Below are positions 36,451 to 45,100 of a stretch of DNA of 64,000 bases, piece by piece. The translations under genes were made by a program, and so were the position numbers. The DNA comes from Lyngbya sp. PCC 8106 (GTDB taxonomy: Bacteria > Cyanobacteriota > Cyanobacteriia > Cyanobacteriales > Microcoleaceae). The stretch spans positions 1 through 64,000 of the forward strand of contig NZ_AAVU01000026.1 in NCBI RefSeq assembly GCF_000169095.1, given 5' to 3'. The notes beneath the pieces are model-generated. The model saw only the letters and a list, made by a program, of their open reading frames with translations, was not told the origin of the DNA and ran no database searches. Position 1 is the first letter of the stretch, and the number at the start of each line of letters is the position of its first letter.

Positions 36451-37608
36451 ATGAACACATCTTTAAAATTTCCTGCTAGTATTCTCTGTGTTGGAAATGG
36501 TTGGTTTCCCACAATGCCAGGTGGACTAAATCGCTATGTTTATGAACTCACTCATCAACTTGCCTCCCAAGGAGGTAACATTGAATTATGCGGCGTTGGA
36601 CTTCCACCCATTGAACCGAATTCTTCCATCAAACTGACCAATTTAGCCGAACCCGATACTTCACTATTAAGACGACTTTGGTTAACTCGTCAAAACTTCA
36701 ACAACCGACATTTAACTCAACCAGATGCCATTAACTTACATTTCTCACTGTATAGTTTACCGCTAATTTCAAACTTACCGAAAGACGTACCTATAACCTT
36801 TACTTTTCATGGCCCTTGGGCATTAGAAAGCGAACAAGAAGGTGCAAAAAAATTGGGAGTTTGGGCTAAATATTGGATGGAACAAGAAGTATACAAACGT
36901 TGCGATCGCTTTATTGTTCTAAGTAAAGCCTTCGGCGATATTTTAAATCAAAACTATCACATTCCTTGGAATAAAATCAATATTATTCCTGGCGGAGTTG
37001 ATACCCAGCGTTTTCAAGCTAATTTATCTCGTAAACAAGCCCGTAAACAGCTTAATTTTCCCCAAGATCGCTTTATTTTATTTACACCCCGTCGCCTCGT
37101 TCATCGTATGGGAATTAGCCCCTTACTACAAGCGTTAGCCAATCTAAAATCTAGTTGTCCTGATGTTTGGTTAGCCATTGCAGGTAAAGGAACTTTACGA
37201 GAACAATTAGAACACCAAGCTACTGAACTTGGACTGAATAATCACGTTAAATTTCTCGGTTATTTACCCGATGAACAATTACCCATCGCTTACCAAGCAG
37301 CCGATTTAACGGTTGTTCCCTCTCAATCTTTAGAAGGATTTGGATTAATTTTACTCGAATCTCTTGCCAGTGGAACACCTGTTTTATGTACGCCAGTCGG
37401 GGGAATGCCAGAAATTTTAGGGAAATTCACTCCTGAGTTAATCACAGATTCCACAACAGTAGAATCGATTACATTTAAACTGCAAGCTATCCTTACAGAT
37501 GAGATATCAGTACCCTCCCGTGATAGTTGTCGAGACTATGCGACTACTCATTTCAACTGGCTGCATATTGCCCAAAAAGTTCGACAAATCCTTCTGAGTG
37601 TGACATGA
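36451..37608 (+). CDS. Family 4 glycosyltransferase
   Basis: A 385-residue GT4 enzyme. The N-terminal glycine loop is WFPTMPGGLNRYVYELTHQL. The nucleotide-sugar domain has PRRLVHRMGISPLLQAL, FLGYLPDEQLPIAYQAADLTVVPS and the E-x7-E motif in LEGFGLILLESLASGTPVL. The fold is complete and resembles sucrose-phosphate-synthase/mannosyl-transferase-like GT4 proteins; the donor cannot be assigned. It lies 32 bases after the sulfotransferase, in the same operon-like run. Confidence 0.92.
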   Translation: MNTSLKFPASILCVGNGWFPTMPGGLNRYVYELTHQLASQGGNIELCGVGLPPIEPNSSIKLTNLAEPDTSLLRRLWLTRQNFNNRHLTQPDAINLHFSLYSLPLISNLPKDVPITFTFHGPWALESEQEGAKKLGVWAKYWMEQEVYKRCDRFIVLSKAFGDILNQNYHIPWNKINIIPGGVDTQRFQANLSRKQARKQLNFPQDRFILFTPRRLVHRMGISPLLQALANLKSSCPDVWLAIAGKGTLREQLEHQATELGLNNHVKFLGYLPDEQLPIAYQAADLTVVPSQSLEGFGLILLESLASGTPVLCTPVGGMPEILGKFTPELITDSTTVESITFKLQAILTDEISVPSRDSCRDYATTHFNWLHIAQKVRQILLSVT

Positions 37609-37643
37609 TCGGATTGCACATCAAGTTTTATTGATTGTACTAA

Positions 37644-38579
37644 ATGCTTAAAGACGAATTCTTCGTCACGATTTCAGGGTGTAGCGTTCAAATTATTCAA
37701 AATTGGCACAAGATCAGAAATCGAGTGTTGTTTGAAGTTGAATGCAAAACAGTATTAAAAAGACTATCACAACAAGCATATCAGAACAATATCAAGCAAT
37801 ATAGTCAACTTTTACCAACTCTTTCTTTCGATGATTCAATAGTTGTTCAGGGACTACAAAAAAATGGAATTTTTATTACAACTTTAGAACAGTTAGCCAT
37901 TCCTTATACCTCGAATTTAATTAAAGATACTCACCAAATTATTCCTTCGCTTTTAACAAGTTTACCGAATCATTCATCAACCTATATGATTAAGGCATCT
38001 TGTGAAAAATTAATGGAATTTTCTTGTATTTTTGAATGGGGTTTACAAAAAAGGATATTACAAATTGCAGAACAGTATATTAAACTTCCAGTAGCCTATC
38101 ATGGCGTTTATTTCCGTCGAGATTTAGCAAACAATGTTGAGAAAAAAACAAGATTATGGCATCTTGATAAAGAAGATCGACGGATGTTAAAAATAATTAT
38201 TTATTTGAATGAGGTCACACCGGATATTGGCCCTTTTCAGTATATCCCTAAATATTTAACTGACTCAATATTTCAGGAACTCCGGTATAATTATAGTTAT
38301 GTTCAAGAACAGCGTATGCAGCAAGTTATTCCTAAAACTCAGTGGAAATCCTGTTATGGTTCAGCCGGAACAGTTATTTTCGTTGATCCAGCCTGTGTAT
38401 TTCATCGAGGTAAAAAACCAATCAACTCAGATCGATTAACAGTATTTTTTGATTACACCTCTAGAATTCCTAAACATCCCTATTACTGTAAATCACCTTT
38501 TTCACCTAAACAATTATCAACCCTTTGTGATTCACTTTCTCAATCTCAAAAAGAATGCGTATTCTGGAGAAAGAGTTGA
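37644..38579 (+). CDS. 2-oxoglutarate/Fe(II) oxygenase-like (phytanoyl-CoA dioxygenase type)
   Basis: A 311-residue protein. A double-stranded beta-helix oxygenase core is suggested by RLWHLDKEDRRMLKIIIYLN, with H173 and D175 as the first two iron ligands, and by VDPACVFHRGKK, with H254 as the third. R264 (SDRLTVFFDY) is placed to bind 2-oxoglutarate. GPFQYIPKYL matches the usual segment after the HxD motif. Such enzymes hydroxylate small molecules or glycans. In this cluster it could modify a sugar or lipid carrier, but that is inference. The ATG at 37644 lacks a clear Shine-Dalgarno. Confidence 0.7.
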   Translation: MLKDEFFVTISGCSVQIIQNWHKIRNRVLFEVECKTVLKRLSQQAYQNNIKQYSQLLPTLSFDDSIVVQGLQKNGIFITTLEQLAIPYTSNLIKDTHQIIPSLLTSLPNHSSTYMIKASCEKLMEFSCIFEWGLQKRILQIAEQYIKLPVAYHGVYFRRDLANNVEKKTRLWHLDKEDRRMLKIIIYLNEVTPDIGPFQYIPKYLTDSIFQELRYNYSYVQEQRMQQVIPKTQWKSCYGSAGTVIFVDPACVFHRGKKPINSDRLTVFFDYTSRIPKHPYYCKSPFSPKQLSTLCDSLSQSQKECVFWRKS

Positions 38580-38623
38580 ATACATTACTAATAAGATGAA
38601 CTGAATTAATCCAACGAGAGAAC

Positions 38624-39763
38624 ATGAAAATTCTGTTTTTAGATCAAAGTGGTAAATTAGGCGGTGCGGAACTTTCTCTCGCTGATGTAGCCTATCCTTA
38701 TCGTGAAAACTGCTTAGTGGGTTTATTTGCAGACGGGGCTTTTCGTCAGTTACTCGAACAGAAAAAAATACCCGTTAAAATCCTCACAAATCAGTCGATT
38801 AACGTTCAAAAAAATAGCGGATTTCTGCAAAGTTTAGGTAGCTTTAGTTCCATTGCACCACTGGTTTTAAATGTTGCTAAAATTGCTAAAAAATATGATC
38901 TGATTTATGCAAATACTCAAAAAGCTTTAGTAGTTGGGGCTTTAGCCAGTTTTCTCAGTAATCGTCCGTTAGTTTATCACTTACGAGATATTCTCAACGC
39001 CGAGCATTTTAGTTCCACAAATCGCCGTGTTGCTGTTACATTAGCAAACCGTTTTGCTTCTTTAGTGATTACCAATTCTGAAGCGACTCGCACAGCCTTT
39101 CTAGAATCTGGAGGACGATTAGAAATTGCTCAAGTTGTTTATAATGGTTTTCAACCCGAAAACTATCAACCGGAGACTTCCGAAGTTAATACAATTAGAA
39201 AACAGTTTGAACTCGAAGGTAAATTTGTAGTTGGTCATTTTAGCCGTTTATCTCCCTGGAAAGGACAACATATTCTACTCGAAGCCTTAACCCATTGTCC
39301 TGAAAAAGTGACTGCTCTTTTAGTCGGAGATGCACTATTTGGAGAGCAAGAATATGTCGAACAACTCCACAAACAAGTGGCAGATTTGGGACTCAAAAAT
39401 CGAGTTAAATTTTTAGGGTTTTGTTCTGATGTTGTACCCTTAATGACAGCTTGCAATTTAGTCGCTCACACCTCCACCTCTCCCGAACCTTTTGGACGAG
39501 TAATTATTGAAGGAATGCTGTGTAAAACTCCGATTGTGGCGTCTGCTGCGGGGGGTGTCGTCGAATTAGTTAATCCGGGAAAAACAGGCTGGCTGATTAC
39601 TCCGGGTAACTCAGAAGAACTGGCTAACGTGATTAATAATTGCTATCAAAACCCTGAATTAGCTGCCAATGTTGCTACAGAAGCTTATCAAAAAGCCAAT
39701 GAAAATTTTCAGCTCGAACAAACCCGACAACAAATTGATCAATTACTTCGGAAGTTATTATAA
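38624..39763 (+). CDS. Family 4 glycosyltransferase, last gene of the cluster
   Basis: A 379-residue GT4 protein. N-terminal: FLDQSGKLGGAELSLADVAYP. C-terminal: VGHFSRLSPWKGQHILLEAL and the E-x7-E motif in PEPFGRVIIEGMLCKTPIV. It lies 44 bases after the oxygenase-like gene and ends the same-direction run that began at 20678. The catalytic residues seen are standard; substrate unknown. Confidence 0.92.
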   Translation: MKILFLDQSGKLGGAELSLADVAYPYRENCLVGLFADGAFRQLLEQKKIPVKILTNQSINVQKNSGFLQSLGSFSSIAPLVLNVAKIAKKYDLIYANTQKALVVGALASFLSNRPLVYHLRDILNAEHFSSTNRRVAVTLANRFASLVITNSEATRTAFLESGGRLEIAQVVYNGFQPENYQPETSEVNTIRKQFELEGKFVVGHFSRLSPWKGQHILLEALTHCPEKVTALLVGDALFGEQEYVEQLHKQVADLGLKNRVKFLGFCSDVVPLMTACNLVAHTSTSPEPFGRVIIEGMLCKTPIVASAAGGVVELVNPGKTGWLITPGNSEELANVINNCYQNPELAANVATEAYQKANENFQLEQTRQQIDQLLRKLL

Positions 39764-39950
39764 TACAAAACTTATTTTATCACCTAACTCTTTCTCCTAG
39801 AAGGCGAGGAGGAATTTTTATAACAATTTAATTTCTCTATTCACCTCACCTACTGAACCGGAGTTCAGAGGAATCACTGTTACACGAAAAACGGGATTTG
39901 CATAAAATTTCTCCATTTCCTCTGAGTGAATAGTAGAGTTCCAGAGTGAT

Positions 39951-40175
39951 ATGATGAAATTTAAGAGCCTTATTAATGTATTGTTTTTGACTGCAATGAT
40001 CAGTTCTAGTGTGTTTGGTCTGGTGAATTCGGTAATCAGTTCGCCTCTACTTGAAGACGCAATGATTTGTCGATTTTTCAAGCCGCAACCTCCCGTTCAA
40101 AACGATGGCGGTTCCCGATTTTCCGAACCCTCGAATCATCAAAATCAAGACAATTTTCCTCACGTTCAAGCTTGA
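39951..40175 (+). CDS. Possible small secreted protein, 74 residues
   Basis: A short frame with a signal-peptide-like N terminus (KFKSLINVLFLTAMISSSVFG) and then a polar Pro/Asn/Gln-rich tail. No homology is recognised, the Shine-Dalgarno is weak (GAGTGAT), and the 3' part runs into repeat-rich DNA. It could be a secreted peptide or chance. Confidence 0.3.
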   Translation: MMKFKSLINVLFLTAMISSSVFGLVNSVISSPLLEDAMICRFFKPQPPVQNDGGSRFSEPSNHQNQDNFPHVQA

Positions 40176-40192
40176 ATATGTTGGCATTTTAT

Positions 40193-40253
40193 CCTGTTGA
40201 ACGCAGCAAAATATTTCCTGTCATGTTGAACGTAGTGAAACATCTCCTGTCAT
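40193..40253. repeat. Two tandem copies of a ~29-bp intergenic repeat
   Basis: GTTGAACGCAGCAAAATATT continues to TCCTGTCAT and is followed at once by GTTGAACGTAGTGAAACATC continuing to TCCTGTCAT. Differences are A/G and T/C transitions. Similar TGTCATnnTGAACG-type repeats are widely dispersed in bacterial genomes. The rest of 39764-40269 holds the small frame above and no other supported feature. Confidence 0.7.
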
Positions 40254-40269
40254 TGAATCAGTATTCAGT

Positions 40270-42501
40270 TCAATCAACGCCGTTCACGTCCAAGCCTTCT
40301 ATCCGCAGAAAATGCAACATTCCAGAAACATCACCCGCCACAATCGTTTGATTATCGGGACTAATCGCACAGCAATTAAAATTACTATCTCCAATAAAAG
40401 TGATTATTTCTTTTCCTGTGTTTAAGTCCCAAACTTTAACTGTTTTATCTGATGAAGCAGAAACAACTTTTGAACCATCTGAACTGATAGCGACTGCTTC
40501 TACTGAACTGCTATGTCCATTGAGAGTTAATAATTCTTCTCCTGTAGCTAAATCCCAAACTTTAACTGTTTTATCCGATGAAGCAGAAACAACTTTTGAA
40601 CCGTTTGAACTGATAGCGACTGCTTTTACTGAACTGCTATGTCCATTGAGAGTTAATAATTCTTTTCCTGTAGCTAAATCCCAAACTTTTACAGTTTTAT
40701 CCCATGAACCAGAAACCAGTTTTGAACTATCAGGGCTGATAGTAACTGCTCTCACGAAACTCCTGTGTCCACTTAGAGTAAATAGTTCTTTTTTACTGGG
40801 TAGATCAAAAACTTTAATTACGAAACTTTTATACCCTAATATAGCATAAACCAGCTTTGACTCATCAGAGCTTATAGCAATTCCTGTTATATGATTAACA
40901 TAACTATATTCAATAAAATTAAATAGTTCTTTTTTACTATCTAAATCCCAAACTTTGACTGTATTCATTGTACTAGAAACTAACTTTGAACCATCCTGAC
41001 TAATAACAATCCCTACTACTGTACCATGATCTTTATCAAGGGTAAACACTTCCCTTCGCATTGCTAAATCCCAAATTTTTATAGTCATATCGTATGAACA
41101 AGAAACCAGTTTTGACTCATCAGGACTTATAGCAACCGCATTTACACAACCCTTATGTCCACGAATAGTTAACCGTTGCTTTTCACTTGTTAAATCCCAA
41201 ACTTTTACAGTGTGATCCCATGAACTGGAAACTAACTTTGATTCATCAAGGCTAATAGCTATTGCTGTTATAAAATTGAAACTGTTATCTCCAGCAAGAG
41301 TAAACAGTTCTTTTCCACTGTTTAAATCCCAAACTTTGATAGTTTGATCCAATGAACTAGAAACAAGTTTTGAACCCTTAGAACTAATAGTGACTATATT
41401 GATCGGATAGTTGTGTCCGAGCAGAGTAAATAGTTCCGTTCCTGTTGCTAAATCCCATATTTTAACACTACAATCCTTGGAACCTGAAACTAATTTCAAT
41501 CCATCAGGACTTATGACGACTGCTTCTACAGAATCACTATGTCCGTTGATAGTGAAGAGTTTCTTTCCTGTCGCTAAATCCCAGACTTTGATAGTCTTAT
41601 CGGAAGAACCAGAAACTAACTTTGACTCATCAGGAGTAATTGCGACTGCATTTACTGAATCGCTATGTCCGCTCAAAGTTAATAGTTCTTTTCCCTTAGC
41701 TAAATCCCAGACTTGAATAGTGTTATCATTTGAACTCGAAACAACTTTTGAACAATCGAGACTAATAGCAAGAGCCTTTAGCAGACTGCTATGTACATTA
41801 AGAGTAAACAGTTCTGTTGCTGTAGCAACATCCCAAATTTTAACGGTTTGATCCCATGAACTGGAAACAATTTTTGAGCCATCAGGAGTGATAGCAACTG
41901 CTGAAACTGGATTACCATGTCCGCTTAAAGTAGACAGTATCTTTCCCGTTGCTAAATCCCAGACTTTAATAGTTTTATCCCATGAACCCGAAACAATTTT
42001 TGACTCATTTTTTGACTCATCAGGAGTGATAGCGACTGCTGAAACTTGATTACCATGTCCAACAAGAGTCCGAATTAACGCTCCTCCGGGTGGTGTTAAA
42101 TTAGGAGCAGTTGGACGCAACCAAGGTGAGGTTTGACATCGTTTTGCTTGTTGCAGAAGTTGTTGAATTTGGGGATTATTTTCATATGATAAAAGTCGTC
42201 CCCAGAGTTGACTGGCGAGTTGATTTGTATCTTTATTGAGAACATGAGCCGAAAGTTCAAAAGTTCGTTGTAGCAGTCTCAAGGTTTCGTCAGTTTCCAG
42301 ATGTTCAACACGCTGATAATCTTCAATTAACGCTTGTATTCCCACCGCTTCTATTTTGGCTTGCATAAACTCAAAATCGGTTAGAAAGCGATGCACCTCT
42401 CGGAACTGAGAGTTTTCAACCAAATGATAAATAAGTTCGGTTAAAACAAACTCTCTATCTTCTTCTGTTTTTCTAGCTAACCAGTTGCCAATTTGACTCA
42501 T
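40270..42501 (-). CDS. WD40-repeat protein with APAF1-like helical N terminus
   Basis: A 743-residue protein. Residues 1-140 are helical (LTELIYHLVENSQFREVHRFLTDFEFMQAKIEA, then LRLLQRTFELSAHVL and LASQLWGRLL), like the helical segment that links NB-ARC/STAND ATPases to WD40 propellers. The remainder holds about 14 WD40 blades (13 clear V-K-V-W-D-L endings plus one final partial), enough for two seven-bladed propellers. The ATP-binding half that normally precedes this segment is the separate upstream gene, 4 bases away in another frame. The propellers probably sense a ligand and release the ATPase. Confidence 0.9.
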   Translation of the reverse strand: MSQIGNWLARKTEEDREFVLTELIYHLVENSQFREVHRFLTDFEFMQAKIEAVGIQALIEDYQRVEHLETDETLRLLQRTFELSAHVLNKDTNQLASQLWGRLLSYENNPQIQQLLQQAKRCQTSPWLRPTAPNLTPPGGALIRTLVGHGNQVSAVAITPDESKNESKIVSGSWDKTIKVWDLATGKILSTLSGHGNPVSAVAITPDGSKIVSSSWDQTVKIWDVATATELFTLNVHSSLLKALAISLDCSKVVSSSNDNTIQVWDLAKGKELLTLSGHSDSVNAVAITPDESKLVSGSSDKTIKVWDLATGKKLFTINGHSDSVEAVVISPDGLKLVSGSKDCSVKIWDLATGTELFTLLGHNYPINIVTISSKGSKLVSSSLDQTIKVWDLNSGKELFTLAGDNSFNFITAIAISLDESKLVSSSWDHTVKVWDLTSEKQRLTIRGHKGCVNAVAISPDESKLVSCSYDMTIKIWDLAMRREVFTLDKDHGTVVGIVISQDGSKLVSSTMNTVKVWDLDSKKELFNFIEYSYVNHITGIAISSDESKLVYAILGYKSFVIKVFDLPSKKELFTLSGHRSFVRAVTISPDSSKLVSGSWDKTVKVWDLATGKELLTLNGHSSSVKAVAISSNGSKVVSASSDKTVKVWDLATGEELLTLNGHSSSVEAVAISSDGSKVVSASSDKTVKVWDLNTGKEIITFIGDSNFNCCAISPDNQTIVAGDVSGMLHFLRIEGLDVNGVD

Positions 42502-42505
42502 TGTT

Positions 42506-43927
42506 TTAGTCCTCGTCTTCAGTTGTATCCAAATCTTCTAACAAAGCATTCGTTATCGAACCATGAATCTCTGTAATTTCAATTCCTGCGGCTTCAATGA
42601 TCTCTTTGCGGGAGAGAAAATCAGCAAAACTAGCATGATAAACTTTATAGCGAGTTTGTCCTAGAATTTGACTATAATGCAAAAACTGTGACCATTCATT
42701 GAGTACCTCTTGAACGATTATTTCATCTTTTACACTCGCAAATTTAGCAATTAACTGACGAGAAACGGGTTTACGCAACACACCGAGAATATAGACAATC
42801 TTAATCTTTAACTTCGGTAAGGGTTTATCCTGCATTCCCATTCGCCGCCAATGGTCTTCGTAGTACGACGTTAAACCTTGGGGTAGATTTTCTAACTGTA
42901 AATTTTGATAATAACCTTTGGCAATTTCCGGTAACACATACCTCAAATACATAAAGTTATTTTCGCTTTTCTCCGCCAATGTCTCGACAAACTCTTTCTT
43001 ATTGAGGTTTTGATTACCAATCCATTCATTTAACGAGTGTTTAAATTCATCATCCTCAAAAAAGAGATAAATATACTTTTTGATATCTTCTCGACTGTTC
43101 ATGGTATAGTCCTTGAAATCAAAGATCTCTTGAGGGGTTTCAAACAACAACCGGGTTTCTAACTCTCGACGACGAGTAAGCAGAAAATACACACCTTTGG
43201 GTAAATATCGGGGTAAATATAGTATATTAGAACCGTTTTGTTGATCACTCAGATTTACTTCTTCCAAAGCATCAACCACAATCACTACTTTTTCATGGGG
43301 TTTGAGTTTATTACTCACTTGTTGAAGTAAATCCTTTAAAAAGTTGCTATCTTCTGTGGCTTCTTGCGGTAACGAATCCGGTTGATAATCTTCCAACCCG
43401 TACTCACAAATTAGTTGCTGACAAATACATTCTAGAAATTGATCTGCTCGACTTTTACTATCGTTATAAATATTGAAATAATAGAGACAAGAGGGATGAT
43501 CGTTCACATATTTCGCCGCAACTGTACTTTTTCCTTCACCCGGATCGCCCACTACTGTAAAATATCCTCTATCGTGAGTTTTGATAAATTTTTCAAACCC
43601 ATTAAAAACGAACTCCCGTCCTACAAACTTGCGTATTTTTTCCTCAATTAATCCCTGAAATCTTCCCGTGTATTTGCTTTTTTCAATATTCCAACGTTGA
43701 GAATTAATAAATTCAGTCGGATGACAACCCAAAGCATCAGCTACTTTCTCAATATCCCATTTATTCACTAAATCTTTGTCTCCCTTTTTCCCCAACATTT
43801 GCTTGAGAGTATCCAGAGAAATACCCGCTTTTTTAGCAAGTTCCTGTTGAGTCAATTCTTTCTCTTTATAGAGTTGTGTTAATTTTTGTCTTTCTTCCTC
43901 AGTCAAGCTTAAACGTTCATCTGACAT
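42506..43927 (-). CDS. XRE-HTH plus NACHT/STAND ATPase
   Basis: A 473-residue protein. Residues 1-75 are an XRE-type helix-turn-helix (ELTQQELAKKAGISLDTLKQML). FVGREFVFNGFEKFI (about 101-115) then leads into a STAND-type ATPase, with Walker A VVGDPGEGKSTVAA (127-135 core) and Walker B VVIVVDALEEVN (D219). A sensor-like LLTRRRE follows. The C-terminal winged-helix region includes YHASFADFLS, common before sensor domains in this class. The tail is acidic (LLEDLDTTEDED). Its stop and the WD40 start are separated by AACA, indicating translational coupling. STAND proteins oligomerise when their sensor is triggered, and many bacterial ones act in phage defence. The N-terminal HTH suggests autoregulation or a DNA-directed output. 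Confidence 0.88.
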   Translation of the reverse strand: MSDERLSLTEEERQKLTQLYKEKELTQQELAKKAGISLDTLKQMLGKKGDKDLVNKWDIEKVADALGCHPTEFINSQRWNIEKSKYTGRFQGLIEEKIRKFVGREFVFNGFEKFIKTHDRGYFTVVGDPGEGKSTVAAKYVNDHPSCLYYFNIYNDSKSRADQFLECICQQLICEYGLEDYQPDSLPQEATEDSNFLKDLLQQVSNKLKPHEKVVIVVDALEEVNLSDQQNGSNILYLPRYLPKGVYFLLTRRRELETRLLFETPQEIFDFKDYTMNSREDIKKYIYLFFEDDEFKHSLNEWIGNQNLNKKEFVETLAEKSENNFMYLRYVLPEIAKGYYQNLQLENLPQGLTSYYEDHWRRMGMQDKPLPKLKIKIVYILGVLRKPVSRQLIAKFASVKDEIIVQEVLNEWSQFLHYSQILGQTRYKVYHASFADFLSRKEIIEAAGIEITEIHGSITNALLEDLDTTEDED

Positions 43928-44070
43928 AGCTTTACTCTCCCAAACTTAGTTTATTCCTACTGTAGCGGACTCTAACAAAGTTGAACAGGGAAAATAGGGA
44001 AAACTCACTTCCCCATTTCCCCTAAACTGTCGGGAAGACTTCCCCAAAACTTATCCCTATTTACACTCGT

Positions 44071-44154
44071 AATTCTTCTCAAGATAAATCAAAATTAAAT
44101 TGTCAACCTTCAGGATATTTAATCATGTATTCTCTCAATTCTTCTCAAGATAAA
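44071..44154. repeat. 18-bp direct repeat flanking the PLD-like start codon
   Basis: AATTCTTCTCAAGATAAA occurs perfectly at 44071-44088 and 44137-44154, on either side of ATG 44125. It may be an operator pair for the divergent XRE protein or a local duplication. The divergent spacer (43928-44124) otherwise contains only AT- and C-rich stretches. Confidence 0.75.
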
Positions 44155-44928
44155 CTCGGCTTTGACTTACAAACCCTGCTGAATTTACAACCCCCTCGCG
44201 CCCATTGTCAGAAGTGTTTGGGGTTGCTGACATCTATTCACCCCTGCAATGAAAAGGGTAATATTCCCTGTCCGGTTTGTGGGGTAGAGACGGTTGTTTC
44301 CGGTGAAACACGGGTGGAAAAATACGAAAATTTTCGCAATCATTATAAAGCCTCAAATCTCTATATTGAGTTCGACAATATCATCGAACACGCCAAAAAA
44401 TTAGCTTCCATTGCTCAAAAAATGCAGCTAAACAACAGTTATTATCCACCCGTTTCCGCTCTTTTAGACAGTCTCAACCAAGCCCAATCTTTTGTTCATA
44501 TTAATAGTTTTGGAATCAGTCGAGACTTTTTATTTGCGTTGAAATTACTGGCAAAAAAAATACCCGTTCGGGGAATTATCGCCCTCACTCCTGATAAACT
44601 TTGGCTGCGGGATGAACTCCAAAACTATAGCCAAGAATCCCCAAATTTGCAACTAAAAACTATTTATGATGCTGACAATTGGGCGACTGTTCCCCATCAA
44701 AAGTTAATTGTAATTGATGGTTTGATCGCCTTTAAAGGAAGTACAAATCTGACTCTAACCGCATGGCGTAAAGCTGCACAGGGCTATGATAACGTTGAAT
44801 TAGTGACAAATCTCGATCAGGTTATGAACCTTCACAACCGTTTCTTTTCTCCCCTTTGGGCGAATTTAAGCCCCTACGGAAATGCGATCGCCCTCGATAA
44901 TTCCCTTGCTATTGTTAAGGCGAGTTAA
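44125..44928 (+). CDS. Zinc-ribbon plus single-HKD phospholipase D-like protein
   Basis: A 267-residue protein. The N terminus has a probable zinc ribbon (HCQKC with C28/C31, C41, and CPVC with C49/C52). A helical linker (about 65-110) is followed by a PLD-type domain, with SFVHINSFGIS as an early strand and HQKLIVIDGLIAFKGSTNL as the HKD motif (H191, K193, D198, then G205-S206-x-N208). One HKD per chain implies dimerisation, as in the Nuc-type PLD nucleases. It could cleave nucleic acid or phospholipid. It is divergent from the STAND/WD40 pair, so it is a candidate effector, though it may be independent. AGGAT lies about 10 bases before the ATG. Confidence 0.8.
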   Translation: MYSLNSSQDKLGFDLQTLLNLQPPRAHCQKCLGLLTSIHPCNEKGNIPCPVCGVETVVSGETRVEKYENFRNHYKASNLYIEFDNIIEHAKKLASIAQKMQLNNSYYPPVSALLDSLNQAQSFVHINSFGISRDFLFALKLLAKKIPVRGIIALTPDKLWLRDELQNYSQESPNLQLKTIYDADNWATVPHQKLIVIDGLIAFKGSTNLTLTAWRKAAQGYDNVELVTNLDQVMNLHNRFFSPLWANLSPYGNAIALDNSLAIVKAS

Positions 44929-44942
44929 CTTAGGGAATTAGA

Positions 44943-45076
44943 TGATTTATCCCCTCTAGCCCTTCTTAGAAAGGGGAAAATAGCAGGAGGTAAGTGTACT
45001 TAAAGTCCCCCTTCTACCCCCAATACCCCCAATGTTGGGGATCACGGGGGCGGGGAATTTTAGGGGGATAAAATAG
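44943..45076. repeat. Inverted-end, C/G-tract repeat (MITE/REP-like)
   Basis: TTTATCCCC near 44948 and GGGGGATAAA near 45065 are inverted. Between them lie CCCCCAATA/CCCCCAATG and GGGGG tracts that can fold. It has no coding potential. It resembles cyanobacterial REP/MITE intergenic elements, but copy number cannot be checked here. Confidence 0.4.
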
Positions 45077-45100
45077 GAACTAGGGGAGTTACCGCGAGAT

